NCBI GenBank assembly: GCA_029821735.1
Contig: JALGSU010000012.1
Span: forward strand, 1 to 64,000
Length of the DNA stretch: 64,000 nt
Source: Candidatus Zipacnadia bacterium
Lineage (GTDB): Bacteria; Armatimonadota; Zipacnadia; Zipacnadales; UBA5352
Reading direction: 5' to 3'
The notes under the pieces were generated by a model. The model saw nothing but the letters and a program-made list of their open reading frames with translations, was not told the origin of the DNA and searched no databases. Shown piece after piece: positions 27,001 to 35,817 of this stretch (positions within the stretch are counted from its first letter, which is position 1; each line of letters begins with the position of its first letter). The position numbers and the translations under genes are program-made.

Positions 27001-29191
27001 ATTCCTCGGTGGCGAGTTCGGTGACCGGCGGGTCGTGGCGATCGACACCAACGATGGGCACACGCTCTGGAAGCAGGCAATCGGCTACCGCATCCGCCCG
27101 CTCATCGTCGGCGACAAGCTGGTCGCGGAGCCGTGGGCCTTTGATCTGAAGACCGGCGAGCAGAAGATGCGAAAGCACCCGCTCACCGGTGAGGAGAGCG
27201 CCTGGCAGTTCGAGCGCCCCGGCCATCACTGCGGCTCGGTCGCGGCGAACACGAATACCCTCTTCTTCCGCTCCTACAGCTTCGCGTACTATGACCTGAT
27301 CAACGATTACGGCACCAGCCACTCCGCCGGCCAGCGCGCTGGCTGCTGGATCAATTTCCTGCCGGCCAGCGGCCTGCTGGTCATGCCTGAGGCGAGCTCG
27401 GGCTGCCAGTGCTTGTTCTCGATACAGAGCACGGTGGTTCTCGAGCCATGGGAGGACGGCCGCGAGTGGGGCATCTTCAGTTCGCCCGGTCCGCACAAGC
27501 CCGTGCGCGAGGCCCACATCGATATCGGTGGTCCCGGCGACCGGCGTGATGACGCGGGCAATCTGTGGCTTTCGTATCCGCGGCCGAGCTCGCGGATGCA
27601 GGTGGAGGTGGATATGCGACTGGCAATGGCCGAAGGTGGCGGGTACTTCCGCAACGATGCCGACGCAGTGCGCCTCAAGGGCACCGAGACCCCGTGGGTG
27701 CATGGCACCGGGGCGGCGGGCCTGCAGCGGATCGTCATGCCGCTGCTCGAGCCGGGGAATGAGCCCATGGGGTACAGTGTCGCGCTGCACTTCGCCGACT
27801 CGGCCAACACTGAACTGGGGGCGCGCGTGTTCGATGTGAAGCTGCAGGGCGAGACCGTCCTGGCCGATTTCGACATCGCCGGCGAGGCGGGCGGACCCGA
27901 CGGCGCCGTGATCAAGCGCTTCGAGAACGTCCAGGTGCGCCGCGCGCTGGAGATCGAGTTCGTGCCCAAGACCGACATCGCTGACCCGGTCTCATCACCG
28001 CTGCTCAACGCCATCGAACTGAAGGGCGCCCCCCTGCCGGAGATGCAGGTGCAGGTGGGTAACTTCGCCCAGCCCATGGAGGTCTACAACGTGGGCTACT
28101 GGTTCGCAGACCTCATCCGCGAGCGCACCGGGGCGGATATCGCGATGGTGCCCGGCGCTGCTCTGTGGTCGGACGGCGACACGTACCCCGAGGGCGCGAT
28201 GACGCTCGGGCAGCTCTTCGCCCGCCTCGGCGACGTGCGACTTGTGCGCCACACGATCGTCGGTGCTGACCTGCTGGCGTATCTCGACAAGCCGTGGGTT
28301 AGGGACCGCTTCAACCCGTATCATCACCCGAAGACGTCGCTGGAGGGTAACCCGATCTATTCGTCGGGGATCGATCTCGTCTACAACGCCGAGGCGCGCC
28401 GACCGTTCTTTGGCATCAAACCCCAGCGCACCTACACGGTGATCACGACCTCGCCCTTCGCGGGCGGTCTGCCCGACATGCCACCTGCTGTGGCCGACAC
28501 GCTGACGGCCATCGCCGGCCTGCAGACTCAGCAGAGCGAGTGCCTCGAGCAGACCACGTGGGACCTGCTGGGGGACGCCTCCAAAGCGGGCCGGATGGAC
28601 TTCGCTCGGCGCTACTCCGAACCGAGTGAGGACTGGACCGTGTGGCGCGAGCACTCCGAGGAGGACATGGGCTTTGGCGTCACCGAGTGGCCCGCCGACA
28701 AGCCCACAGAGACCTTCGAGTGCATCGCAGACGCCTCGGTTGGCCTTGGCGCTCCGGACACCAACAACGGCGCGGCGACTGTCCTCTCCCATGACGGCGG
28801 CAGCGGGGCCATGTATGACAGCAGCTTCAAGATGGTCTACCTGCAATTCCCGGTGACGGTGCCTGGCAAGCCGATCGCCGCGAAGCTGGTGATGCGGATG
28901 CACACCGGCGGCAACTCGCAGAGCACGGACGCGGGGGACGTGTACCTTGCCGAAGACGCGTGGGATGAGATGGGCATCACGTACAGCAATCGGCCTCTGC
29001 CGACTGAACGCGTGGGCAGGCTTGGCGAGGTAGGGAACGGCACTGTGGAGGAGCGTCTGCTGCAGATCGACTTGCGAGGGCGCGAGGAGATCACACTCGT
29101 GCTCGACCCGACCAGCGTCGATGGCGCAAACTTCCTTGCGCGCGAGAGTGAAGGGGTGCCCACGCTCATCATCGCGTACGAACCGGAGTGA
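24014..29191 (+). CDS. Giant secreted multidomain protein: PQQ-like beta-propeller, coiled coil, Rossmann/MTase-like segment, malectin-like, 5'-nucleotidase C-terminal-like and DNRLRE-like domains
   Basis: Signal peptide; repeated VYCLDAATGQQVWTY-type blades; LVLGAVDGRLACELAKRTELKIYCMAPD; malectin-like ~27650-28020; FADLIRERTGADIAMVPGAALWSDGDTYPEGAMTLGQLFARL; C-terminal YLQFPVTVPGKPIAAKLVMR...WDEMGITYSNRPLP. Confidence 0.85.
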   Translation: MVMTASTGVRPIATMLTVFVLGALLLSALAAGADDWPAFRHDRERSGLTTEGPEAPLPQRWTFAPQAPPQQAWSGPRDEPVEGNWEIHRVDYDAANHIVAVGDRVYFASSGDSRVYCLDAATGQQVWTYLCGAPVRLAPTVAEGRIYFGSDDGYAYCLSAADGSTVWKLAAGPDDGMCIGNGRMISRWPIRTDVLVDGGIAYFGAGVFPHEKVYIYAVDAATGELVWRNDTIGQQNAGRNGFSPQGYILASDTRIFVPSGRDLPAAFDRETGRQIFQSRDSWRSSNIVGGTYALLHGEHLLVGANQAVAYSQETGRGGFAWFPARRLVVGEDKAWMSTHTQVSSVTFESYAEATRLLKAQQRKRTAASSKLSVVKRTLAAEKRKPEDQQDADRIAEVETQVAEAQTAVDEIKAEIERLQGDNVEPSTSWAVDRVCVEALIVAGGLVFGGGDGVVYAFNRDTGEEVWSAEVAGRARSLAVAGDALYVGTTEGLVYAFGQPLDGMATAVPAAPAALEPFPDDALTAACSAAADAIVAQSSVTRGYALVLGAVDGRLACELAKRTELKIYCMAPDDASVQRVRATADAAGLYGSRIWVEQGEPSHMRFSSYFANLTVCESLITDGTLPDATPELVKRIKPCGGVVCIGRPVNAPAAAAGRAADPGPWVKSLGLGDPETSTEQGNWALLTRPGLSGAGDWTHQYGDAANTTCGTDTIVKAPFRMLWYGDPGPDKMISRHARSTAPLVVNGRFFAQGFDLLMCYDAYNGMQYWEREMPGAMRGSVSHIASNLCANEEAFFAAIGGRCLRLDPDTGETVRTYDQPGADDPVKFWGYAATAGNVLFGTTGMADALDANGVPQRYNRDNGRSTRIFGLDIETGETRWSHDATGEIRNITISIGDGKVMFAESGVSDAERAEALAPRVAAAEELTGADRSIADERIARAEVVKAWCLNAETGETIWSRPVDVTDCGGMSSLLITMYKDDVLVFCGAHGNGHFWHQFLGGEFGDRRVVAIDTNDGHTLWKQAIGYRIRPLIVGDKLVAEPWAFDLKTGEQKMRKHPLTGEESAWQFERPGHHCGSVAANTNTLFFRSYSFAYYDLINDYGTSHSAGQRAGCWINFLPASGLLVMPEASSGCQCLFSIQSTVVLEPWEDGREWGIFSSPGPHKPVREAHIDIGGPGDRRDDAGNLWLSYPRPSSRMQVEVDMRLAMAEGGGYFRNDADAVRLKGTETPWVHGTGAAGLQRIVMPLLEPGNEPMGYSVALHFADSANTELGARVFDVKLQGETVLADFDIAGEAGGPDGAVIKRFENVQVRRALEIEFVPKTDIADPVSSPLLNAIELKGAPLPEMQVQVGNFAQPMEVYNVGYWFADLIRERTGADIAMVPGAALWSDGDTYPEGAMTLGQLFARLGDVRLVRHTIVGADLLAYLDKPWVRDRFNPYHHPKTSLEGNPIYSSGIDLVYNAEARRPFFGIKPQRTYTVITTSPFAGGLPDMPPAVADTLTAIAGLQTQQSECLEQTTWDLLGDASKAGRMDFARRYSEPSEDWTVWREHSEEDMGFGVTEWPADKPTETFECIADASVGLGAPDTNNGAATVLSHDGGSGAMYDSSFKMVYLQFPVTVPGKPIAAKLVMRMHTGGNSQSTDAGDVYLAEDAWDEMGITYSNRPLPTERVGRLGEVGNGTVEERLLQIDLRGREEITLVLDPTSVDGANFLARESEGVPTLIIAYEPE

Positions 29192-29200
29192 GGCGCTGCA

Positions 29201-31537
29201 ATGAGACTGACCATTGGTTCCAGCGTCATCGCTGCGATCGCCATCCTTTCGGTGCTGAGCGCCCACGCCGACGAGGTGGTATACGCGGGCACGGTTGTCA
29301 GCGCCTCTGATGGCCAGCCGATATCCGGGTCTGGGGTCGCCGCGCGGCTGTACGGTGAGGGCGGAAGCACCTGGGTGTCAGTCGAGACCGATGCCGAGGG
29401 CCGCTTCGAGTTGCGGCATGAGGGGTCCGGCAATGCGGCTCAGATAGTGGCGGCCGCGGTGGGCTACGCCGTGGGCCACGCGGTGACTGTCCCCGGACGT
29501 CCTGCAACCATAGAACTGTCGGCTGACCTCGGCTCGGTCACGGGAATTGTGCTGGGCGATGGCGATCCGATCGAGGGCGCAGAAGTGTTCGTGACCCACT
29601 TCCGCGTGGACGGTCGTCGCTACGATGAAATGGTGTCGACATGGGGCTGGGAGAGCACTCCGCACGCGATCACAGGAGCAGATGGACGCTTCGAGGTGAC
29701 GGGTCTGCCGCAGGGGTCACACGTGATGTTGCGGGTCTCTGCGCCGGGATGGGTGACGTGGTACTGGCCGAGCCTGTCGGGGCGGGTGCCGGTCGGCGAT
29801 AGTGTGACTATCAGGCTCGAGGTCGAGGCGGCGATTGAGGGTCGCGTGGTCATGGCAGGCGAGCCTGTCGCGGGCGTAGAAGTCTGTGCTACGCCGTGGC
29901 CCTACGCTTCAGTTTCTGACGACGCGGTCAGCGATGAGGAGGGCCGCTACCGCATCGGCAGTCTGAGGGCAGGCACGTGGCGCGTCCAGGCGACGGACAT
30001 GGGGGATCTCTACGCGCGAGACGAGCAGACCGTGAGTTTGACGGCGAGCGAGACGGCGACCGTGGACATTGAGCTGGCGGATCGTACCGCCGGGCCGGTG
30101 GTGTCCGGCACAGTCACGTTCGTGGACACCGCAATGCCCGCCGTCGGCGCCGAAATCGGCGGAGCATCCATCAACCACTACTCAGCCGGTGGTCCGCACT
30201 GGGCGGCGACATGTGACGAGCAGGGACGCTATCAGTTGCGCCTGCCGCCGGGGCCCGTCGTAGTCGGCTACACGGCGAACTTGGATGGCTATGACGGGCA
30301 GGGCGCTGAGCCACAAGGGCGAGAGATGCGTCTCACGGCGGACGGCGCCACGGTTGACTTCGTGCTCCACCGCACCGGCGAAGCAGTAGCGCCGGTCCCC
30401 TGCTTCGTCTTTGGCCCGGATCGAGAGCCGGTCGCGGGCGCGCTGGTCTTCGACGGTCGCGAGCCATACTACGGCCCCCCGGCGCGCAAGCCCATTGTTG
30501 CCGATGAGCAGGGCAGGTTCACGATGTCCCCGCCAGTCGAAGACGACCGAATCCTGCTGGTGACTGACCCAGAGCGGCGGTGCTGCGCGCTGGCGACGGT
30601 GTCGCGTGACACGCTCCGCCTGGAGGTCAATCTGGAGCCCGCTGCGTGGGCGGTGGCGAAGATTGTCGATATGGACGGGCAGCCAGTGCCGGGGATCGCC
30701 GCCACCGCGGCTCTCCCCACCGAGCGCGCCGGGATGCCCGGTGAGCGTGACCTGCCCGTCACCGGTGTGAGCGACGAGCAGGGCGAGATCCGCATCGGGC
30801 CGCTACCGCCGGGGCAATCCGTGGTGTTCGCGCTGCCCTGGGTCTGCAAGGCGATGGCGGTGGAGGACGCCTGGGAGGGGTTGGGGGAGATCGCCCTGGA
30901 TCCGGGCGAGACGTGGGAGTTGGCGGACCTGGTTCTCAATCCTGCAGGGCGCGTGCTGGAGGGGCGAGTGCTTGATCTGGCTGGTGAGCCGGTGTCCGGC
31001 GCCACGGTGCTCTCGACCTCGGGCATCTTCACGAAGGCGTTGACGACCAGCGGCGAGGACGGGCGGTTCCGACTTGAAGGGCTCCGCACTCTCGGCGAAG
31101 TGCAGGTGGTAGCCTTTTCCGATGACGGCATGAGGGCCATTGCGGTGAAGTGCGACCCCGACGACTGGCCGCGTCTGCGTCGCACGCTTCCGGCACGAGG
31201 CGAGCCCCACGAGTTGGGTATGGTGATGACGCTGGAGCCGCTCGCAGCCGTGACCGGTGACGTGGTTGACCTGGAGGATGAACCAGTGGCAGGCGCGGAA
31301 GTCGAGGTGACGACGTTTCGCGCCCGATACGGCCCAGCCTTCTCCCGGCAGGTGAGACTCCGCGTGACGACGCTGACCACGCAGGAGGGCACCTGGCGCG
31401 TTGAGGGCCTCATGGCCGGGCTCGAGTACAGAGCGTACGCAACCGACGCCAGGAGCCCTGACGCCGGCATGGCGGAGCTGGTAGTGCCCTCCAGCATCGA
31501 GACACAGTCGCTGCGACTGCGGCTGCAGCGGCGCTGA
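29201..31537 (+). CDS. Secreted protein with multiple carboxypeptidase-regulatory-like domains
   Basis: Signal peptide; repeated G.V.D..G.P..GA.V......T..DGRF...GL motifs. Confidence 0.85.
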   Translation: MRLTIGSSVIAAIAILSVLSAHADEVVYAGTVVSASDGQPISGSGVAARLYGEGGSTWVSVETDAEGRFELRHEGSGNAAQIVAAAVGYAVGHAVTVPGRPATIELSADLGSVTGIVLGDGDPIEGAEVFVTHFRVDGRRYDEMVSTWGWESTPHAITGADGRFEVTGLPQGSHVMLRVSAPGWVTWYWPSLSGRVPVGDSVTIRLEVEAAIEGRVVMAGEPVAGVEVCATPWPYASVSDDAVSDEEGRYRIGSLRAGTWRVQATDMGDLYARDEQTVSLTASETATVDIELADRTAGPVVSGTVTFVDTAMPAVGAEIGGASINHYSAGGPHWAATCDEQGRYQLRLPPGPVVVGYTANLDGYDGQGAEPQGREMRLTADGATVDFVLHRTGEAVAPVPCFVFGPDREPVAGALVFDGREPYYGPPARKPIVADEQGRFTMSPPVEDDRILLVTDPERRCCALATVSRDTLRLEVNLEPAAWAVAKIVDMDGQPVPGIAATAALPTERAGMPGERDLPVTGVSDEQGEIRIGPLPPGQSVVFALPWVCKAMAVEDAWEGLGEIALDPGETWELADLVLNPAGRVLEGRVLDLAGEPVSGATVLSTSGIFTKALTTSGEDGRFRLEGLRTLGEVQVVAFSDDGMRAIAVKCDPDDWPRLRRTLPARGEPHELGMVMTLEPLAAVTGDVVDLEDEPVAGAEVEVTTFRARYGPAFSRQVRLRVTTLTTQEGTWRVEGLMAGLEYRAYATDARSPDAGMAELVVPSSIETQSLRLRLQRR

Positions 31538-31614
31538 CGGGGCACGGATGGTTGTGCGCAGGCGATTGCGTGGCCCTTGGCGAACGTTCCCCAACACCGA
31601 AAGGGGAGTTCGCC

Positions 31615-32619
31615 ATGTCCAGCGAGATTCGCGCCCTGAAACCATCCGAGTTCGATGAGCACGCCGACCTGGTCTATCAATCCTACTTCTACGACCGCGA
31701 GCTGGCACCCGGCTCGATGCTCACCCGCCGGGACTGGTGGTTGCGAGGGATGGAGCGCGAGCCATACTATGAGCCCGCCCAGACGCGCGTCATGGTCATG
31801 GACGGGCGGCTGGTATCCTCCGTCGGGTGCTACCTGCGCCCGAGCTACATCGCCGGCAGAGAGGCGAAAGCGGCCTGCATCGGGAGCGTCTGCACCCACC
31901 CGGAGTATCGCAAGCGCGGGCTGGTGAAGCAGGTGCTCGCCGAGGCCTCCGACTGGATGGTCGCCGAGGGCTTCCTCTGGTCATTCCTCTTCGGCCTCGA
32001 AGCGGTTTACGGGGGCAGCGGCTGGCGCATGCTGGCGTCGCCCACGGTTGCAGCCGACGTGTGCGTGCGCGACGAGTTCGGTGGCGATATAACCGCTCGC
32101 CCCGCTGACCCGGCGACCGACGCCCCGCTTCTCACCAGCATCTACGAGCAGTTCAACGCCTCGCTCACCGGCCCGACGATCCGGACTGAGGAGTACTGGC
32201 GGCAGCGCACGCTCTCGACCAAGCCGGGCTTTGACTCTCCGGCCATCGAGGTGCTGGAACGCGCGGGCGAACCGATCGGTTACTGGCAGCGCGGCGATGC
32301 CGCGGCGGTTGAGCTGGGCTGGATCGACGCGCCCCGCGACGTGCTCGCGTACATCCTGCGCCAGTTTCCGGGCAAGCCGGTGGGCTTCGGCCTGGGCACT
32401 GACGAGGTGGTCGAGCATCTGCGCGCGATCTCGTACGTGCCAGGCTATGACGCCTGGCGGGAGCATCGCGGTAGCATCACGATTGCCGAGACCTACCACG
32501 GACTGTGGCGCTTCCATCAGGACCCGGACGGCCTGTTCCCGCAGGTGACCGACACCGCGAGCCTGCTAGGCTTCCTGCGCGATAAGCAGTACGTCATGTG
32601 GCCCACCGACAGGTCCTGA
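31615..32619 (+). CDS. GNAT-family N-acetyltransferase (Eis-like)
   Basis: ACIGSVCTHPEYRKRGLVKQVLAEASDWMVAEGFLWSFLFG; start ATG at 31615. Confidence 0.82.
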   Translation: MSSEIRALKPSEFDEHADLVYQSYFYDRELAPGSMLTRRDWWLRGMEREPYYEPAQTRVMVMDGRLVSSVGCYLRPSYIAGREAKAACIGSVCTHPEYRKRGLVKQVLAEASDWMVAEGFLWSFLFGLEAVYGGSGWRMLASPTVAADVCVRDEFGGDITARPADPATDAPLLTSIYEQFNASLTGPTIRTEEYWRQRTLSTKPGFDSPAIEVLERAGEPIGYWQRGDAAAVELGWIDAPRDVLAYILRQFPGKPVGFGLGTDEVVEHLRAISYVPGYDAWREHRGSITIAETYHGLWRFHQDPDGLFPQVTDTASLLGFLRDKQYVMWPTDRS

Positions 32620-32631
32620 CCGGGCCGGCCG

Positions 32632-32640
32632 TGGTATAAT
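32632..32640 (+). promoter_or_regulatory. Extended -10 promoter element upstream of mtaD
   Basis: TGGTATAAT at 32632-32640; no strong -35 seen. Confidence 0.5.
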
Positions 32641-32692
32641 GCGCCGACGCCGCTTCTCCACTGTCGCCAATCCGCCAGGAGGCCATCCGCCC

Positions 32693-33988
32693 ATGCCGAC
32701 TCTGCGCATCGACAATGCTGAGATCATCACCATGAACGGCGAGATGGGCGTCGAGTCGGGCTGGACGCTGCTGGCCGTCGACGGCGAGATCACCTACGTC
32801 GGGCCTGTCGGGGACGCACCGGCTCTTGAGGTTGACGAGTTGGTGGATGGCTCCGACTGCCTGCTGCTGCCAGGCTTTGTGAATGCGCATACTCACGCGG
32901 CGATGACGCTCTTCCGCGGGAACGCCGATGACATGGAGCTGCAGCCCTGGCTGGAGGAGAAGATATGGCCCGTTGAGGCCACGCTCACCGAGGACGATGT
33001 CTACTGGGGCGCGATGCTCGGCTGCGTCGAGATGCTGCGGGCGGGCGTTACCTGCTTTGCGGACATGTACCACATGCCCGAGGTCGGCACACGCGCGTCG
33101 ATCGACGCCGGAATTCGCGCGCGGCCCTCGGGCGTGCTGCTCGGGCTGCTGCCGAACGCCGGCGATATGCTCGCGAAGGCGGAGGTCTTCTGCCGCGACC
33201 ATGACGAGGCGGGCGACGGGCTGATCAAGCCGATGCTGGCCCCGCACGCGCCCTACACCTGCCCCGAGGAGATGCTGCGGCAGGTCATTGGCGTGGCCGG
33301 TGACCTCGGCGTTCCCATCCATATCCACATGGCCGAGACTGATGACAATGTGCAGTGGTCGCTGGAAAACTACGGCGCGCGCCCGGCCGAGGCAATGAAG
33401 CAAGTGGGCCTCTTCGACGTCCCGGTACTGGCGGCTCACTGTGTGCATCTGGACGAGGCCGACATCGCGATCATGGCTGACGAGGCGATCGGAGTGGCGC
33501 ACTGCCCGGGTAGCAATCTGAAGCTGGCGAGCGGCATCGCGCCGGTGGCGGCCATGCTGGCGGCGGGCGTGCAGGTGGGGCTGGGCACTGACGGTTGTGG
33601 CTCGAACAACAATCTCGATCTGCTGCAGGAGGCCCTGCTCGCGGCGCTTGTAGCCAAAGTGCAGACTGGCGACCCGACGGCCGTGCCCGCGGCGGCGGCT
33701 TTGCGCATGGCGACGCTGGGTGGGGCCGAGGCCGTGTTCCTGGCCGACCGGATCGGGTCGCTGGAAGTGGGCAAACGCGCCGACTGCATTCTGGTGGACC
33801 TGACCGCTCCGCATATGTACCCGCGCCACAACCTGGTTTCTGACGTCGTCTACTCCGCCCAGAGCGCGGACGTCCGCGCTACCATCGTGGACGGGTGCGT
33901 TCTCGTCCGTGACGGTGAGTTCACGCAACTCGACGAGGCCGAAGTCATGGAGAAGGCCTGCGAGAGTGCGGCGCGGCTGTTCGGCTGA
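32693..33988 (+). CDS. mtaD: 5-methylthioadenosine/S-adenosylhomocysteine deaminase family amidohydrolase
   Basis: LLPGFVNAHTHAAMTLFRGNADDMELQPWLEEKIWPVEATLTEDDVYWGAMLGCVEMLRAGVTCFADMY; HMAET; AHCVHLDEADI; GTDGCGSNNNLDLL. Confidence 0.92.
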   Translation: MPTLRIDNAEIITMNGEMGVESGWTLLAVDGEITYVGPVGDAPALEVDELVDGSDCLLLPGFVNAHTHAAMTLFRGNADDMELQPWLEEKIWPVEATLTEDDVYWGAMLGCVEMLRAGVTCFADMYHMPEVGTRASIDAGIRARPSGVLLGLLPNAGDMLAKAEVFCRDHDEAGDGLIKPMLAPHAPYTCPEEMLRQVIGVAGDLGVPIHIHMAETDDNVQWSLENYGARPAEAMKQVGLFDVPVLAAHCVHLDEADIAIMADEAIGVAHCPGSNLKLASGIAPVAAMLAAGVQVGLGTDGCGSNNNLDLLQEALLAALVAKVQTGDPTAVPAAAALRMATLGGAEAVFLADRIGSLEVGKRADCILVDLTAPHMYPRHNLVSDVVYSAQSADVRATIVDGCVLVRDGEFTQLDEAEVMEKACESAARLFG

Positions 33989-34002
33989 GCAACCGTCTAC
34001 TC

Positions 34003-34032
34003 TTGCGTTCAGTGCTCCCCAACGGCTATAAT
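34003..34032 (+). promoter_or_regulatory. Putative sigma70 promoter of amidase gene
   Basis: TTGCGT (34003-34008), 18-nt spacer, TATAAT (34027-34032). Confidence 0.55.
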
Positions 34033-34073
34033 CTCCTCAACCGCCGGAAACGCAGCTATCGGAGCAGCATACG

Positions 34074-35732
34074 ATGCAGCAACACCTACGCTACAACCGG
34101 CTGGCGGCCGGTGTGCTGACGCTTGCCCTGTGCGCATGCGCGGTCGCCGAAGTCCAGGTGCGCGTGCTCGGGGAGGCCATTGAGGCCGACCCCGCTCCGA
34201 TCGTGCGCGATGGCCGCCTCGAGGGCTCCCCGCTTCCCATTGTCGGTAGACTCGGCTGCCGATTCATCACGGGCGTGAAACATCGCCTCACCATCATCGC
34301 CCCTGACTCCACCCGTGTCGAACTGGTGCCTGAATCAGGCCGTCTGCTGATCAACGACGAACCCGTGGACGTGCCCGGCGGCGTGCGCGTGCAGGACGGC
34401 CGGGCCTGGTGCACACTGCGCCCGGTGCTCGAAGCGGTCGGCTGCGAAATGCGCTGGGACGGCGCTGCGCAAGAGCTCGACCTGTGGGCGCGAGTGACCG
34501 AGATCACCGTCCGTGGCGACCGGCGCGGTTGCGAAGTGAGCGTTCGCACCACACTCCCCGTTACCGGCACACTGGCAAGCATCCCCGATCCGGAGCGCTG
34601 GTACGTCGATCTGGCGGGCGCGTTCGTCAATCTGGAGCGCGAGAACACCTGGGTGAGCACCGGGCGAGTGCGGCGGGCGCGCTGGGGTCAGTTCGACGAC
34701 GATCCACCGGTGGCGCGGATTGTGGCGGACCTGTCGCAGGAGGCCGAGGTGAAGTGGCGGCCCCGGGAGGATCGGCGCGGCGGAAGCATAATCATCGGTC
34801 GAGTTGACGGTGACGAACCCATCATTGACCGCCCGCTCCCGAGCATCACCGGGCTGACGGCGGTCGTGCCCAACGAGCGAGTCACGCGCCTGCGTGTGTC
34901 CATGACCGACCCGGTCGACATCGACTACGAAGTTCTGCGGCAACCCCCGCGTGTGGTCCTGCATTTCCCCGACGCCAAGCTCGATGCCGAGCCCGGCTGT
35001 ATTCCGGTGGCTGGACCGTTCGTGCAGGAGGCCGAGTTCACGTGCGGCTCCGGCGGCGCGGGCGTGAGTCTGACGCTGGCGATGCGCCAGCTCATTCAGT
35101 TTGAGGTGCACCAGTACGACGATCCGGCGGCGCTGGAGGTCATCTTCAAGCGCGAGCGGCTGCGGGACAAGCGCGTGGTTATAGATCCGGGCCACGGCGA
35201 TCACGATCCCGGTGCGGTGGGTGAGCGGCTGCGGGAGAAGGACGTCAACCTGGATGTGGGCCTGCGCACTGCCGCGCGCCTGGTGGATATCGGCGCGCAG
35301 GTGCGCATGACCCGTGAGGGAGACCAGTTCGTGGACCTGTACGAGCGCCCACGTATTGCCGAGCAGATCGGCGCGGATCTGTTCGTGTCGATCCACTGCA
35401 ACGCGATGCCCAAGCCGAACCAGGGATGGGGCACCGAGACCTACTACTACACGCCGCAGAGCATGTGCTTGGGACAGATCATGCAGGCTTCGCTGGTGGA
35501 TGCGCTGGGCAGGCGCGATCGCGGTCTGCACCGCGCGCGATTCGTTGTGGTGCGCGAGGCATCGATGCCCGCGGTTCTGGTCGAGTTGATGTTCCTCAAT
35601 CACGATGAAGAGCACGCGCTGCTCGAGCGCCCCGAGATCCGGCAGAGCGCCGCCGAGGCGATCTTCGAGGGCTTGCGTCAGTACGTCGAGGGCACCGGAC
35701 CGGGCGAGGACAGGCAACTGCTTGGGTACTGA
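34074..35732 (+). CDS. N-acetylmuramoyl-L-alanine amidase with stalk/CuAO-N-like and AMIN-like domains
   Basis: C-terminal Amidase_3: VVIDPGHGDHDPGAVG...EKDVNLDVGLRTAARL...DLFVSIHCNA...VLVELMFLNHDEEHALL. Confidence 0.92.
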   Translation: MQQHLRYNRLAAGVLTLALCACAVAEVQVRVLGEAIEADPAPIVRDGRLEGSPLPIVGRLGCRFITGVKHRLTIIAPDSTRVELVPESGRLLINDEPVDVPGGVRVQDGRAWCTLRPVLEAVGCEMRWDGAAQELDLWARVTEITVRGDRRGCEVSVRTTLPVTGTLASIPDPERWYVDLAGAFVNLERENTWVSTGRVRRARWGQFDDDPPVARIVADLSQEAEVKWRPREDRRGGSIIIGRVDGDEPIIDRPLPSITGLTAVVPNERVTRLRVSMTDPVDIDYEVLRQPPRVVLHFPDAKLDAEPGCIPVAGPFVQEAEFTCGSGGAGVSLTLAMRQLIQFEVHQYDDPAALEVIFKRERLRDKRVVIDPGHGDHDPGAVGERLREKDVNLDVGLRTAARLVDIGAQVRMTREGDQFVDLYERPRIAEQIGADLFVSIHCNAMPKPNQGWGTETYYYTPQSMCLGQIMQASLVDALGRRDRGLHRARFVVVREASMPAVLVELMFLNHDEEHALLERPEIRQSAAEAIFEGLRQYVEGTGPGEDRQLLGY

Positions 35733-35754
35733 CGGCGGGCGGCAGTATTCTATC

Positions 35755-35786
35755 CCGTGCAGCGGGCGGGGGCGCCCGCTGCACGG
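35755..35786. terminator. 14-bp perfect hairpin downstream of amidase gene
   Basis: CCGTGCAGCGGGCG-GGGG-CGCCCGCTGCACGG; no clear U-tract. Confidence 0.5.
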
Positions 35787-35817
35787 AAGGGAAACAGCTA
35801 CGACTACGGCACCGGCG

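Noticed and set aside
27995-29266. 423-aa minus-strand ORF
   Set aside because: Antisense to the conserved C-terminal domains of the 1725-aa protein; shadow ORF.
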